DNA from: Spiroplasma endosymbiont of 'Nebria riversi'
GTDB lineage: Bacteria > Bacillota_I > Bacilli_A > Mycoplasmatales > Nriv7
DNA length: 64,000 bases
Assembly (NCBI RefSeq): GCF_018831625.1
Contig: NZ_CP065193.1
Location: 1,116,001 to 1,180,000, forward strand
Direction: 5' to 3'
Position numbers and translations under genes: made by a program. The notes under the pieces were generated by a model that saw nothing but the letters and a program-made list of their open reading frames with translations, was not told the DNA's origin and did no database searches. This document shows positions 51,701-62,409 of this stretch, piece by piece. Each line of letters opens with the position of its first letter. Positions within the stretch are counted from its first letter, which is position 1.

Positions 51701-52240
51701 ATGTTAAATTATAATTTATTAAATAAAATTAATGTTCATGATAAAAGATACACACAGAAATATGTTATAAAATCAATTTTAGAATTTTTAAAACCTAATA
51801 GTACTATTTTATGCCCTTTTGATAAAATTGATAGTGAATTTGTATGTGTTTTAGAAAAAAATGGGCATAAAGTTTGAAATAGTCATATTGAAGATGGAAT
51901 TGACTTCTTTAATTACATTAAAAGTGATGTGGATAGATATGATTATATTATTTCTAACCCTCCATTTAGTAAAAGAAAGCAAGTAATAGAACATTTATTT
52001 AATTTAGGTAAACCGTTTGCGATGTTAATACCATTAGTAAGTATTGCATTAAAACCAATTAGAGAAAAAATAGATCAGTGTGAGTTATTAGTTTTTAATA
52101 AAAGAATAAAGTTTATTGCTTATAATGGTATAGTTTGCAAAAATCCACCAAGTGAAACTGCTTATATTTGTCATAATGTTTTGCCTAAACAAATTGTTTA
52201 TAGAAAATTAAAGGAATTAAAAAATGAAAACATGATTTAA
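51701..52240 (+). CDS. Phage-type N6-adenine methyltransferase-like protein
   Basis: 179 residues. YDYIISNPPFSKRKQVIEHL near residue 78 carries the NPPF catalytic motif of N6-adenine methyltransferases; ILCPFDKIDSEF near residue 37 occupies the place of the SAM-binding loop, though it lacks the usual FxGxG. Such small enzymes are frequent in phages and can modify phage DNA. One UGA Trp. Overlaps the next small gene by 17 bases. Confidence 0.7.
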
Positions 52241-52322
52241 TGTGGATGAATCAGATAAAGATTATTGTCAAAAGTTTATATATTCTATTAATAAAAAAAC
52301 TGAATTAGAACAAAAAATGTAG
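52224..52322 (+). CDS. Very short hypothetical protein
   Basis: 32 residues (MKTWFNVDESDKDYCQKFIY), start within the end of the methyltransferase gene. One UGA Trp. No family recognised; could be the remnant of a longer gene. Confidence 0.35.
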
Positions 52323-52347
52323 TTGTCATAGGGTAATTATTTAGTTT

Positions 52348-52791
52348 ATGAATTATATAATTGGTATTGATCCCGCAGGAATCGGTTCTACTGGTATTGT
52401 TGTTTGGAATTTTGAAAATTCATGCATTGAATTTAACGAAACAATAATTTCTGAAAGCGTTGAACAAGCAATTTTTAAAATTAAAAAATTATTTGATAAT
52501 TTTAAAAGAATAGAAAATTTTAAGCCATTGTTTATTATTGAAAATTTTTTCTTAACTAAAGGTAGAACGATTACCAATCCTTTAGCAACCTCAGAACTTA
52601 TTGGAGCAATAAGCAGTCTTTTAAGGTTTAAATATCATTGGCACTTTCTTAGACAAGAGCCTTCTAAAAAGAAAGGATTTTTTTACAAAGGAAACTTAAA
52701 ACTTACCAAACACGAGCACGATGCGTGAAAGCATATTCAATACTTTTTGGGTAATGAGGTAAAACAAAATGTTAAAAGCACTAAAAATTAA
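52348..52791 (+). CDS. RuvC-like Holliday junction resolvase
   Basis: 147 residues. RNase H-fold features: first strand MNYIIGIDPAGIGSTGIVVW with catalytic Asp 7, Glu in FIIENFFLTKGR near residue 73, and a C-terminal KHEHDAWKH with the final acidic residue. Fits the short RuvC-type endonucleases of phages, which resolve branched DNA before packaging. Overlaps the next gene by 23 bases. One UGA Trp. Confidence 0.7.
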
Positions 52792-53134
52792 AAAAGAAAA
52801 TGAAGTAATTAATTATGTTAATTTTGTGAATTTGACAGTTATTTTAAAAGATATTCCCAAAATCACAGAATTTAAGCAAAAAATAGCTATTAGTAGTGTT
52901 GTTGTTAAAGTTGTTAATGTTCAAGTTATTTGGGTGGGTCTTAACTACACAACGCTCTCTATTTATGAAGAAAAGTTGCAAAAAGAATTCTTAAAATTAA
53001 AAGAACACGATATTATTTTAATTGAGGGAAAATTACACAATCGTTATTATCCAAATAAGACCACCCACAAAACATTTTTTAGCATTGAGGTTGAAAAATT
53101 TAAAAAAATTGGAAAAAAAAGAAAAAATAAATAG
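52769..53134 (+). CDS. Single-stranded-DNA-binding-like protein
   Basis: 121 residues. Beta-rich pattern with ISSVVVKVVNVQVIWVGLNY, then IILIEGKLHNRYYPN and FFSIEVEKFKKI, which follows the OB-fold order of SSB proteins (GxxVxVeGrLxxrxY). It lacks the acidic C-terminal tip of bacterial SSB. Overlap with the RuvC-like gene supports a replication or recombination module. Confidence 0.5.
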   Translation: MLKALKIKKENEVINYVNFVNLTVILKDIPKITEFKQKIAISSVVVKVVNVQVIWVGLNYTTLSIYEEKLQKEFLKLKEHDIILIEGKLHNRYYPNKTTHKTFFSIEVEKFKKIGKKRKNK

Positions 53135-53138
53135 CTAA

Positions 53139-53190
53139 AAACTCAATAATTAGAAAAACTCAATAATTAGAATATCAAATGAGTTTTTTA
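53139..53190 (+). terminator. Terminator with duplicated arm
   Basis: AAACTCAATAATTAG occurs twice (53139 and 53157); the second ACTCA pairs with TGAGT before TTTTTT. Ends the early module. Confidence 0.65.
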
Positions 53191-53213
53191 TTTGAAAAAG
53201 GAGTACACACCAA

Positions 53214-53690
53214 ATGAAAATTAGAGATAAAAAAATCGTCTTTATTGGTGAAGACGGACAACCCGAAAAAAATGCTGATGGAACTTTTAAGGTGAAAAAT
53301 TTATATCGTGGCTTCACTGAGCAAAATGACTATATTGCTAATTTTCAGGAAAAAGCAAAAAATCTGTTACAAAGAGAAACGGATGCACCAAAAAAACTTG
53401 CCTACAAAGAAAAAGAATATTTAACTTTTAAAAAAGAACAAGAAATTAATAAATTAATTCAAGATGCTAATATTGATAATCAATTTATTAATTTTGTGAA
53501 AAACTCAATTAATTTTGAAAATGATATTGAAGTAATTAAAAATGATATTAATAATTTTGTGGCCACGATGCCAAAAATTAAACACACATTAGACACAGGA
53601 GGCGTTCCAAATAAGGCTGATGATAAAAATACTAACCCTTCTAACTCAGAAGAAATAATTTTTTCATCAGATGCTTTAACGCCTCAGTAG
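53214..53690 (+). CDS. Phage scaffold-like protein
   Basis: 158 residues, highly charged and mainly helical, with a flexible acidic C terminus (end FSSDALTPQ). Lies immediately before the capsid gene, the standard place of the scaffold that shapes the procapsid. AAAAAGGAG ribosome site. No Trp. Assignment is by composition and position. Confidence 0.55.
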   Translation: MKIRDKKIVFIGEDGQPEKNADGTFKVKNLYRGFTEQNDYIANFQEKAKNLLQRETDAPKKLAYKEKEYLTFKKEQEINKLIQDANIDNQFINFVKNSINFENDIEVIKNDINNFVATMPKIKHTLDTGGVPNKADDKNTNPSNSEEIIFSSDALTPQ

Positions 53691-53722
53691 TTAATGTTTA
53701 AAAGAAAGGAAGATAAATAATA

Positions 53723-54600
53723 ATGGCATTTTTTATTAATGTTGACCAATTAAGAACATTGGTTTCAAGCAAATGAAGACCCGAATTTCCACGAACAGGA
53801 AGTTTAATTCACCAACTTTTTGCAAATGAAATAGCTTTTACCGAATTTGAATATGGTGAGAAAGTAGTTATTCCACTTGCGACGGACGGAGTTATTAATA
53901 AAACATGAGACCCAAATACTGGTTCCAAATCTAACTATGCAACGAGAAAAAAATAGAAGCTACTTTGGACAAGGTAATTGATATTCAAGAACGCATAGGG
54001 CGTTTAGAGAATAAAGCAGTAGGTCCCAAATTCATTGAAAGTAAGATTATTCGTCTTCGCCAACAAATGGCTGAAATTTATGACAAATACGACGCTGAAC
54101 AATTAGTGGCTGGCGGTGGCGGTACAGCAATTGCGACCGCAAAACCGATTACTAAAAACACAATTCTTGAAGAAATGGCAAAAATGAGAATTGCTGTTGT
54201 CAATTCTGAAAATGAGTGGACAAGTGGTTTCTTGCTCGCTACGGCTGATGTAGTGACCGAAGCTACTTATGCGAAATTGGTAACCGCTTCTCCTGATGGC
54301 GTGCTAGGCATGGTCAACGGAGTTGTTGGTGTTGTTAATGGTTGTATAACTATTGAAGTGCCTAAATCTCGCTTGCCCGAGAATATTGATATGATATGAG
54401 TTAATACTTTGGCATATGCGACATTTACGGGTATTGATTTGCCTATGGATGTAGGTATGTATACAGACGAAAAATATATGGGGCAAGTTTATATCGCTGA
54501 ACGAGAATTTTTTACTGGTAAAGTTGCTGTAGCCAAAATGGTTCATTATCACAAATCAACACCAGACCCAGGCGGAGACCAAGGTCAAAAAGATGATTAA
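53723..54600 (+). CDS. Major capsid protein candidate (apparent frameshift in A7)
   Basis: About 292 residues. N-terminal part MAFFINVDQLRTLVSSKW to ATRKK, then at 53947-53953 (A7) the frame breaks; one added A continues IEATLDKVIDIQERIG. The C-terminal half has ENEWTSGFLLATADVVTEAT, LPENIDMIWVNTLAYATFTG and GQVYIAEREFFTGKVAVAKM, typical of phage capsid proteins of the N4gp56/HK97-like type. Ends with a DPGGDQGQKDD tail. Follows the scaffold gene and is followed by a terminator. Confidence 0.6.
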
Positions 54601-54610
54601 AAAGGAAATT

Positions 54611-54635
54611 AGGCTATAGATAGGTAGCCTTTTTT
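54611..54635 (+). terminator. Terminator after capsid gene
   Basis: AGGCTA and TAGCCT form a 6-bp stem before T6. Allows higher expression of scaffold and capsid than of later genes. Confidence 0.7.
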
Positions 54636-54640
54636 AGATT

Positions 54641-56293
54641 ATGCCCATTGGAACTAATATAACTGCTTTGCAGTTGAGAGTTATTAAAACTACGCGAATG
54701 TGAATGCCCCAAAAACAAGAAAATGATTTTTTACTGGAATTATTAAAATTTGTAGGTGTGCAAGTCATTGGTATTTTATTAGCAAAATTTACTGCTGGTT
54801 CGTCGCTAAAATTCTCTCTAAGTGCTGGATTATCAAATTTAACATCCCAATTAATTGCTTCAAGTGTGCGTGTTGTAACTGATTTTACAATTAATCAAGT
54901 ATATGATATTTATAAAGAACAAAGTAATACAATAAGCACTTTACTTAATTTAACGCCAGCTATTGGTGAAATTAGTAAGATATCAAGAGCTTATAAAACA
55001 ACAAAGTTTTTTAATCTAGCGAAAGAAAATAAAATTATTAATCACTTAGGAATAACAACAGCTAATAATTTAGAGCAGGTTATTTCGCAGGTTTATAATA
55101 AAAAAATTATTCTTGACAAATATAAAACTTGATTTGACTATACTAAAAAACCAACTAAAGAAACTATGCTTAATCATTTAGGATTTTTGGCACGAAAACA
55201 ATTTGTTAAGAATTATAAAAGTGAAAATTTAACAACTTTAGTTCATCTTTTAGAAAAGTAAACATTACTAAGAAAAATTAATCCTAATCTTGTAACTAAA
55301 ACAAGGATATTTAAAGAAAAATGAGGTAATCAATTTTTAAATCGTTACGGAACAAACATTAATGAAATTTCAAAAATGCCAACGGAAAACTGATTTAATT
55401 TAATTACCCAAATGCAAAAATCAGGAATTCGTCAACGTACATTATTATCACTAAATACTTTACGAGCAGAAAATGTTTTTCGTTCCCAATTTCTTAAAAA
55501 ATTTAATAAAATTATGGAAAAATCAAAAAAATTGAAAAAATTGTCGCCAACATATCAAATTCAAAAAGGTTTAAATAAAGTGTTTGAGCCTGTAAGAGAA
55601 ACGATTAAAGAGATAGAATTAAAGACTACAACCAAAATTCAAGAATATACAAATTTTAAGAACATTGTTTCAAGAGTGCAAAAGAAAATAATTGCCGATG
55701 GCACTTTATTGCCATTAATATCTGATGTCTTTTTTGCAGTCAAAGTTAAAAAAACAGGAATACTAACAGATATTGCAATTACAATTTACTACCAAAATCC
55801 TGAATATCAACCAATAGGACCAATAATTACTACTCCCTTAAAATTACAACAATTAATAACTGCGTCTAGTCCTTTTAAATTTTATATGTATGAAAGTGGT
55901 TGATCAATTGGCTGGGGTAAAACTAAAGGTAACATATTGTCTTTAATGCCGTTTTTACCAGCAAATGTTCAAGAATTTTACATCAACAGCATAAAGTTAT
56001 ATCGAGTTTTAACTCCGCTTTTAAAAATAACTTATGATCGTTATAAAGAAGGAAATTTATTTAAAGTTAAAGAAAATTTTAATCAAGTTTTTAATAAAGA
56101 CAATTATGTTAATTGAGCCGTTGATAGTGTTTTGGGTAAGGTAATTGTTGGACGAAATATTAAAAACCGCATTGTTAGAACACTTGTTAAAAATAAAAAT
56201 ATTAATTTGAAAATTAATGCTAAAAATATGATCCAAAAACAAATAACTAAAAAAATTACTACTATCAATAAAAAACTAAATCGGAAGTGATAA
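54641..56293 (+). pseudogene. Large helical phage structural protein (one nonsense)
   Basis: 550 codons, MPIGTNITALQLRVIKTT at the start, a hydrophobic region at about residues 33-95, and a long Lys-rich helical remainder. TAA at 55259 (codon 207) is the only interruption. Late-gene position and layout suggest an internal or ejection protein; no motif confirms that. Several UGA Trp. Confidence 0.5.
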
Positions 56294-56296
56294 AAA

Positions 56297-56452
56297 ATGC
56301 TCTTAAAAGAACTTTGACCAAATATAACCATTAATGGTTATCATACTATCAAACCACTTACTGGAATCTTAGATGGTATAGCATCTAAATATAAAGATTT
56401 AAATTTTGCTAATTTTGATGATTGATTTAAAACTTTCACTTTAAGAGCTTAA
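56297..56452 (+). CDS. Small phage hypothetical protein
   Basis: 51 residues (MLLKELWPNITINGYHTIKP), two UGA Trp, four bases after the previous stop. No family recognised. Confidence 0.45.
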
Positions 56453-56464
56453 AATGATTGCAAC

Positions 56465-57778
56465 ATGTATCTTGACTTTATCTTTAACAAGTGAGAATTT
56501 ACTACTTTTCCTGATGAAATTAAAGAAACCGTAATGGACATGATTTATATTTTGATTGAGCATTGAGTGTTTAACAGAGTACCAGTTGAATTATTTGTTG
56601 ATGCAACAAATAATTTGAATACTTCTAATACAAGTTATATCGCCTCTACTCTAGCAAATAACACTCAAGATATGATCCCACAAAGAGTTAAAGCATTAGC
56701 TAATTTTACAGAATTAAAAAATTTCTTAATTCCTTATAATGATGAAAATACAGTTGATGCTAATATGATTGATTTAGGTTTGTATTACAGTAAATTTGTT
56801 GTTGATAAGTTATTAGAAAAAGAAAAAAATGAACGAATTGATGCTGATAATAAAGAAAAAAATGAACGAAATGATGCTGATAATAAACTGCTAAATCACC
56901 TCCTACTTGTTCAAGAAAGTAATAATCGTTTTACTTTACAAAAACAATTAAAATTTTTTCAAAGTCGCTGCCAGGATTACACATGCCCCCAAAATCCTAA
57001 TCTTAGAGGTCCTGTAACTAATTTAGTTATTGAAGAATATGCAAATTCTGATTATGAACATGAAACAGAAACTTTAACGGTGTCTTTCCCAAAGCAGATT
57101 GGTACTTTACCACCAAATGTTTTACAACCTAATCCTCAAGAGGGCGATTATACGCATGCTACAACTGCTGATTTTTCGGCAAAATTACAAAAACAAATTA
57201 ATATACTAACAAATAATTTTAAATTATTGCAAAATTCTTTTATTGGTACAATTGTTTGATTTAGCAGTAAAAAGAAAATTGAAAACGGTTGATTTGCTCT
57301 TCAAGATAAAGCATATACAATCATTCTTGCTGGTGGGGATGAACTTGTAACTCCATCTTTAGGTGAAGGAGATTTTATTAGACATAATCCCAATAAATTA
57401 CTTCAACAACAAAAAGCTTCTGTTGAGAGGCATCGCCATAAAATTTGAGTAGATAGTTATATGGCGAACATTAAAAATTATAACTTTTATCACAATATCA
57501 AATTTAAAACTGCAAAAGAGATGACAGCTATTCTTGATTTACAATGGATTAATGTGACAACCCGCAATGAACCTGCCAATTTAAATGATAATAATCCCGG
57601 ATATGCAGCTTTTAAATTTCAAAGATATTTTGCGGAAGATGGAGATTGAGCTCCTGGTTATTCTTTGAATTTTAATTTTGACGCCAAAACACAAGAATAT
57701 GGTGAAAATGAAACTCGCCCACGAAATACTAGTTTAATGGCACATATTTATGTTGGGTTAGGTGCAAGAGTTAAATAA
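56465..57778 (+). CDS. Tail fibre/collar-type receptor-binding protein
   Basis: 437 residues, intact. Helical N terminus, a tandem 11-residue repeat EKNERIDADNK/EKNERNDADNK near residue 120, a middle part, and a C-terminal domain with VERHRHKIWVDSYM (HxH metal-site pattern) and a final RPRNTSLMAHIYVGLGARVK. That ending is the common 'RP.N...y.ik' signature of tail collar/fibre tips. ATG 56465 chosen because it opens the full frame. Six UGA Trp. Confidence 0.65.
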
Positions 57779-57808
57779 ATTAGATATTAAAAAAGGAGAA
57801 AGTATTAT

Positions 57809-58081
57809 ATGAATTCAGAAACAGTAGCAAGTATTTTTACAGCAATTATTGGTGGTTTGGGTGGAACGGCCGGCATTACAGGAATAATCTCAGCTTTAAA
57901 AACAAAAAAGGAGGCGAAAAAAATGGAGCAAGAAAATAAAGAAGCGTTAAATAAAATTGATACCAAATTAATGATTATAAATAATAAGATTGATATGGTT
58001 ATTGCTATCAAAAATAATAACGCTAATAAAAAAGAAATTAATATTAATAAACCAAAACGAGGAGTTAAAAATAATGCCTAA
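57809..58081 (+). CDS. Holin-like protein
   Basis: 90 residues: one Gly-rich membrane helix (SIFTAIIGGLGGTAGITGII, about residues 8-28) and a long charged coiled coil. AAAAGGAG ribosome site. Placed after the tail gene as holins often are. Mollicutes have no cell wall, so a lysis role would need no endolysin. Confidence 0.5.
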   Translation: MNSETVASIFTAIIGGLGGTAGITGIISALKTKKEAKKMEQENKEALNKIDTKLMIINNKIDMVIAIKNNNANKKEININKPKRGVKNNA

Positions 58082-58199
58082 AAAATTATTTTGATTAAAA
58101 ATGTTAATTTACTTTTTAAACTTTATTACTTTAGGGCTTGTACCTTTGGGAAAATTAATTTCTGAAAAAATTGAAATTTTAAAAAAACGAGTTAAATAA
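58074..58199 (+). CDS. Small membrane protein
   Basis: 41 residues, one membrane helix (KMLIYFLNFITLGLVPLG) and a basic tail. Overlaps the holin-like gene by 8 bases. One UGA Trp. Might be a second holin or antiholin. Confidence 0.4.
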
Positions 58200-58213
58200 T
58201 TGGAAAATAAATA

Positions 58214-59455
58214 ATGCCATTATGGTTTACTAAAAAAATGATTTAGTGATAAAGCTGATAATTTATTAGTTAAAAAACGCGAAATGGAAAAATCAATTTT
58301 GCGAATGTATGGTTTTGCCCCTTTTGGTCATGAAGATTATTATAAATCGTATGTGTCCGACACTATAGCTAATGCATTAACTCCTAAGAAATTGGAAATT
58401 AATATTAGTCAACAAGATTTATCACCAAAAATAATGGCATGACTTTATAAAAATGACTTTCAAAGTAAAAACTGGATTAATGAGAAACGAGCTAGCGATA
58501 TTGGTATTTTGGTATTTCTAATTTTTTTAAATCAAGGAATTATGAACTTTCAACCCATACGAGTAGCAGAGCGAGAATATGATGTGTTGGGAAATTTAAT
58601 TCAATGTACAATTTTTTACGACGACTATAAGAAAAATAATCTTAATTTACGCATGTACGAAACTTACCAATTAGAAAACAGCAAAATAAAAATTACGCGT
58701 GAAATTTATGAACTAAGCACTAAAAAAACTGTTGACAATAATGGCACTTCCAAATTGGAACAAACAATAATAAAAGTTAATGATTTTGAAAAACAACTCA
58801 ATAATGAAAAATTAAATATTAACCAAGTTTTAGAATTAACTACATACCAATTGCAATTTTTTCTAATTTACCAAGTTAGCGTGCTGACATCGCTGGTGTT
58901 GAAGATAAATTAAAAGCTTTAGATATTTTTTATGAACAAAGCATTCTAGATGCTATTTTAAACGCCACAAGATTTCTTATTAATACAAATTCACTTGTTG
59001 GCAATGTTCAAAAAAATGTGAATAAGATTATTGATGATTTTATTAAAAATCATGTTTTAGTCATGAATTATGATCAAGCACAAAATCCAATACCCTTTTC
59101 TACTATTAATGGTCAATTTAGAGGAAAAGAATTAACTTATTTATATGATTGAAATGTGACCGAGATTAATAAACGGATTGGGATGCACGTACCTGCAATT
59201 CATAAAGGGGCTCAACAAACTCACCAAGAAAGTTCGGCCGTTAATATTCAAACTAACAATATGCTTGAGCAAAAAATATTATTACGAGAAGAAACCCATG
59301 CAAACTTTATTTACTTACTACTTAAATTTGGCCGCGACTTGAATGGTAACGGTTTTATTTCGAAAGAACTTGAAAAAATGACAATCAAAGTCAATTTGAA
59401 TGTAACAACCACAATTGGTAAAGAAATTAATAATATTGATATGAAAGGACAATAA
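58214..59455 (+). pseudogene. Portal/connector candidate (two frameshifts, one nonsense)
   Basis: About 413 residues. MPLWFTKK, then A7 at 58242-58248 breaks the frame; with A6 it continues WFSDKADNLLVKKREMEKS. A second shift is at the T6 near 58858-58863, and TAG near 58876 follows, after which RADIAGVEDKLKALD runs to 59455. The size, position and HTTL-like C-terminal helix NNMLEQKILLREETHANF suit a connector/portal protein; not certain. Confidence 0.45.
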
Positions 59456-59456
59456 A

Positions 59457-59740
59457 ATTGCGGATTGAAAGACTAAACCAAGTCAAGAAAATGAAACAAA
59501 ATATCGTGATTATGCAATTGATAATACTCCACTGGACTTTGCAAATTACACCGAACAATCAGACCCTGACTTACATACAATTTATAACGAAACAAGAAAA
59601 CGCGAATTATATATTTATCCTTTAAACAACCTTATTAAAAACGCAAATAAACCTAATTTATACACTTTTCTCCCAATGTTGTTAAAATTGGCTTTATTGA
59701 CCCTTTAGAAGTTAAAAAAACGATTGCTTATGAAGTTTAG
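59457..59740 (+). pseudogene. Possible lower-collar/tail protein (frameshift)
   Basis: Reads IADWKTKPSQENETKYRDYA to YTFL near 59670, where one T too few in ACACTTTTCTCCC shifts the frame; the other frame gives SPNVVKIGFIDPLEVKKTIA and ends at 59740. A GAAAGGAC ribosome site precedes ATT 59457 rather than ATG, so the start codon may also be mutated. Function by position only. Confidence 0.4.
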
Positions 59741-61346
59741 TGACTTTAATTTAGAATTAGATGCTCGCAATGCTACTAATATTCAAGATAACAGTGTTGA
59801 ATATACTATGGTCGATGCTAAGACTATAATTTTTCAAGATGAAAGTTTATACGGCAAATTTAATCTTCATGTTGTTTCTATTGGTGAACCGGCAAACGAA
59901 AATAATTTGGATGAATTGTATATTATAAATTCTTACACCGAACGCTATGCCCCAAAATCAATTAAGGTAACCAAGGAAACGGTTTTGTTGCGGGTGCAAG
60001 ATTTTAAAGTTCGTGGTTCTAATCCCATTATCGTGCGTATTCAAAAACAATTGCCTGAAGATACAAAGGTTAAAGCAATTACTATTAAATTTCCACGGCA
60101 AGCTTTATTCGGAAATATTAAATTAATTGGAGAAGTAAACGGCGTTGAGGGTTATCCGCGATTATTTATAGAAAATGACAAGGTTATGTTACCAATGCTA
60201 TCAATGCCGATTGAAACTGAACCAAAAGTTAGAATATTACAACAATGAATGTCTAGCCAAGTTTTAGCATGAGAAAAAGCAAAAATGTTTTTTAATGAGA
60301 AAAGTGCTTTAGATTTGATTACGGTTGGTGGCGGAACAGAATCAAGAAAAAAAGTTTTTATTGATGCAAGAGTAACATCAATGCATTTTACTAGAAATAC
60401 ACAAAAATATCAAAGTGTACCTCTTGGTTGTCTACCGGTAGATTTATTAAAAGAAAATATTATTTTAAATGAAACAATCACTTTACCCGGTGCTATTGGC
60501 GGGCTTGAGCCAAGTTGTCTAGATTCTACCTCATATAATTTAACTAAAGATTATGATAGAGTGGAATTAGAATTTAAAGAAATTTTTAAAATTGATAGCT
60601 TACAAAAAGTATTATTAGACATGTTAGATTATACTTATAACTATCGCACTAATTTTGAACATGCAACATATATTAAAGATACTAATCAACCTGATAATGA
60701 TATTGCAAAATTGAAAGAAAATAAATTTGTTGGTCAAAAACCCGAAGTAGTTATTACTAATCTTTTTGAGTACTGAAAATTTGAAAATCCAAAATTATTA
60801 AAGCACCCATCGGCACAAATATTTAAACAAATTATTATGATGCTTTCTGAATATATACTTTCTGAATTGTCAATAAATATGGGCTTAAATGATGATTATA
60901 AACTATTATTGCCTTATTATTTTGAACTTATTTCGGTTCCATTACTTGAAGATGGGTATTATAAGTTTAAGGATGTGGAAGTTATTTTAAAATCAGAGTA
61001 CTTTAATTTTTATAAAAATAACATTAAATTAGTTAATAATGATATCTCGCAAAATCAATTATTTAAATTGAATAGTAATCAGTTTAATTGACTGCCATTA
61101 ATTAATAATTTGGAACCAAACGACATCCCTAGTTTACTGCCAAAAGATATAAAACTTGCAGATGGTAATTATGGTAAAAATTTTGTAAATTGCATTGTTG
61201 AAAAAACAAAGTTAAATAGTGTTATGAGCATTTATGGAAAAGGAAAATATAATTTCGAAATTGAAACAAATCACACATTAATTAAAATGGATAATATATG
61301 CTTATTTAATGATAAAATGACTTCTTATGTTAATTTAGAATTATAA
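59730..61346 (+). CDS. Large phage structural protein, tail-knob candidate
   Basis: 538 residues, intact, start MKFSDFNLELDARNATNIQD overlapping the previous gene by 11 bases. Mostly beta with VKAITIKFPRQALFGNIKLI and a C-terminal region of Asn/Leu-rich strands. No hydrophobic helix. Last plus-strand late gene. Several UGA Trp. Size and beta content would suit a tail tube or knob; family not recognised. Confidence 0.5.
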
Positions 61347-61357
61347 AATAAAGAAAA

Positions 61358-61388
61358 GAGATTAATTAAATTAGTCTCTTTTTTGATT
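61358..61388. terminator. Bidirectional terminator at end of late genes
   Basis: AAGAGATTAATT and the complement ending AGTCTCTTTTTT form an imperfect stem between convergent genes. Confidence 0.65.
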
Positions 61389-61726
61389 ATTGAAATATCC
61401 CTTTTCATAATTTCCGTCTCATATCACCACATCTTTTCACAAAGGACCTCTGAGTATTTTATCATGCTTCTTTTTTTCATCTTCATTTGAACAAATTAAA
61501 TTCATTATTATTCTATCTTTATCTTCACCTGGACCTTGACCTGGACCTTGACCTTTACGTATCTGTTTTCATATGGTACTTCCGCAATAGACTATCTCAC
61601 CATTAGATTTTAGAAAGTATTTGTTGCTTCTGATATAAGCTACTATTCCTAAAATTATTCCTACAAAAGTAAATACTATTAAAGTGATTAATATACCTAT
61701 ATGTAGTAATTCATTTTTTTTGACAT
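61370..61726 (-). CDS. Single-pass membrane protein (apparent frameshift in A8)
   Basis: About 118 residues. GGAGGAGTTATTTAA precedes ATG 61726. The A8 at 61714-61721 is one A short: with A9 the product reads MSKKNELLHIGILITL and continues with a membrane helix (about 8-32), KYFLKSNGEIVYCG, a GQGPGQGPGED repeat and a charged tail. Three UGA Trp. Not recognised; possibly a superinfection or surface protein expressed from the prophage. Confidence 0.55.
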
Positions 61727-61761
61727 TTAAATAACTCCTCCAAAAATTAATTAATTGGGCT

Positions 61762-61792
61762 AAAAAGAGACCTTGTAAAAAGGTCTCTTTTT
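61762..61792. terminator. Strong terminator hairpin
   Basis: AAAAAGAGACCTT pairs with AGGTCTCTTTTT around GTAAAA, with T-run on both strands. Confidence 0.8.
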
Positions 61793-62105
61793 GTTTTTGC
61801 AATTTAAAGAATATATAAATTTTTGACAATTATCGACTGGTCGGGTTGCTTCCACAAACGAAGCGTCAATATACTAGGATTTTATTAAGCTTACAAAAAA
61901 TCTCGGCACCGCTTTTCAACCTGTTAGGGGTCCGCGTTTTAGCAGGACCTTGGGGACCCTGACTTTATTGAAAGAACTTCCTTAATTTTTTTAAATTATA
62001 CACGCAGATTTTGTAAAAGTCAACCCTCCCAGAGTTTTTATTTTTAAAAATAGTGTATAATTAAGTTATAATAATTGTGAATTAAGTTTAAGGAGGGAAA
62101 TTAAA
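61793..62105. other. Gene-free stretch with a GC-richer structured segment
   Basis: No reading frame. 61833-61965 is markedly richer in GC than anything nearby and contains GCTTC/GAAGC and GGTCC/GGACC stems, AGGGGTCC/GGGACCCT alternatives and, on the minus strand, GGTTGAAAAGCGGTGCCGAG before T6. A structured RNA or packaging/attachment site is possible. 62030-62100 is the leader of the next gene. Confidence 0.4.
62029..62066 (+). promoter_or_regulatory. Promoter repeat, first copy
   Basis: CCAGAGTTTTTATTTTTAAA then AATAGTGTATAATTAAGTT, with TATAAT at 62056-62061. Nearly the same at 62346-62380. Confidence 0.65.
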
Positions 62106-62216
62106 ATGAAAAGAAAAATAATTAGTTACAGTGATGAAATGATTAAAAGTGGTGTAGAGTTAAATAAGAGAGATAAGTTTATGAAAGCAATTTCTAAATT
62201 ATTGGTTAAAGATTAA
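62106..62216 (+). CDS. 36-residue basic protein
   Basis: MKRKIISYSDEMIKSGVELN to LVKD, one helix, basic, no Trp. AAGGAGGG ribosome site is strong. It precedes a toxin-like remnant and shares its promoter sequence with the Panacea gene, so it may be what is left of an antitoxin or a small regulator. Confidence 0.45.
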   Translation: MKRKIISYSDEMIKSGVELNKRDKFMKAISKLLVKD

Positions 62217-62229
62217 AATAATTAAAAAT

Positions 62230-62340
62230 ATGTTTACGCAGGGTTGGATTTTTAATTTTGTTTTACCAATGGATAGTAAAAATAATAAATAAAAAGCATC
62301 CTTATAAAATATGTTATATTCATAATTATAGATAACTGAT
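62230..62340 (+). pseudogene. Degraded copy of the PemK/MazF-like gene
   Basis: MFTQGWIFNFVLPMDSKNNK then TAA, followed by KASL and further stops. Closely matches the first 30 codons of 62954-63388, so the gene pair was duplicated in tandem. Confidence 0.6.
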
Positions 62341-62344
62341 TGCC

Positions 62345-62382
62345 CCCAGAGTTTTTTAAAAAATAGTGTATAATTAAGTTAA
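62345..62382 (+). promoter_or_regulatory. Promoter repeat, second copy
   Basis: Same block as 62029-62066, TATAAT at 62369-62374, driving the Panacea gene. AGGAGAGG lies 20 bases before GTG 62410. Confidence 0.65.
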
Positions 62383-62409
62383 TAATGATAGGAGAGGGGC
62401 GTCGTAATT

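Noticed and set aside
61880..61940. tracrRNA-like 3' end on the minus strand
   Set aside because: Only about a dozen positions match in a loose alignment, there is no Cas9, array or matching anti-repeat in the window, and the terminal hairpin is weak.
61837..61940. tRNA or tmRNA gene in the GC-richer segment
   Set aside because: No cloverleaf with anticodon arm, TTC loop or CCA-compatible acceptor stem can be drawn.
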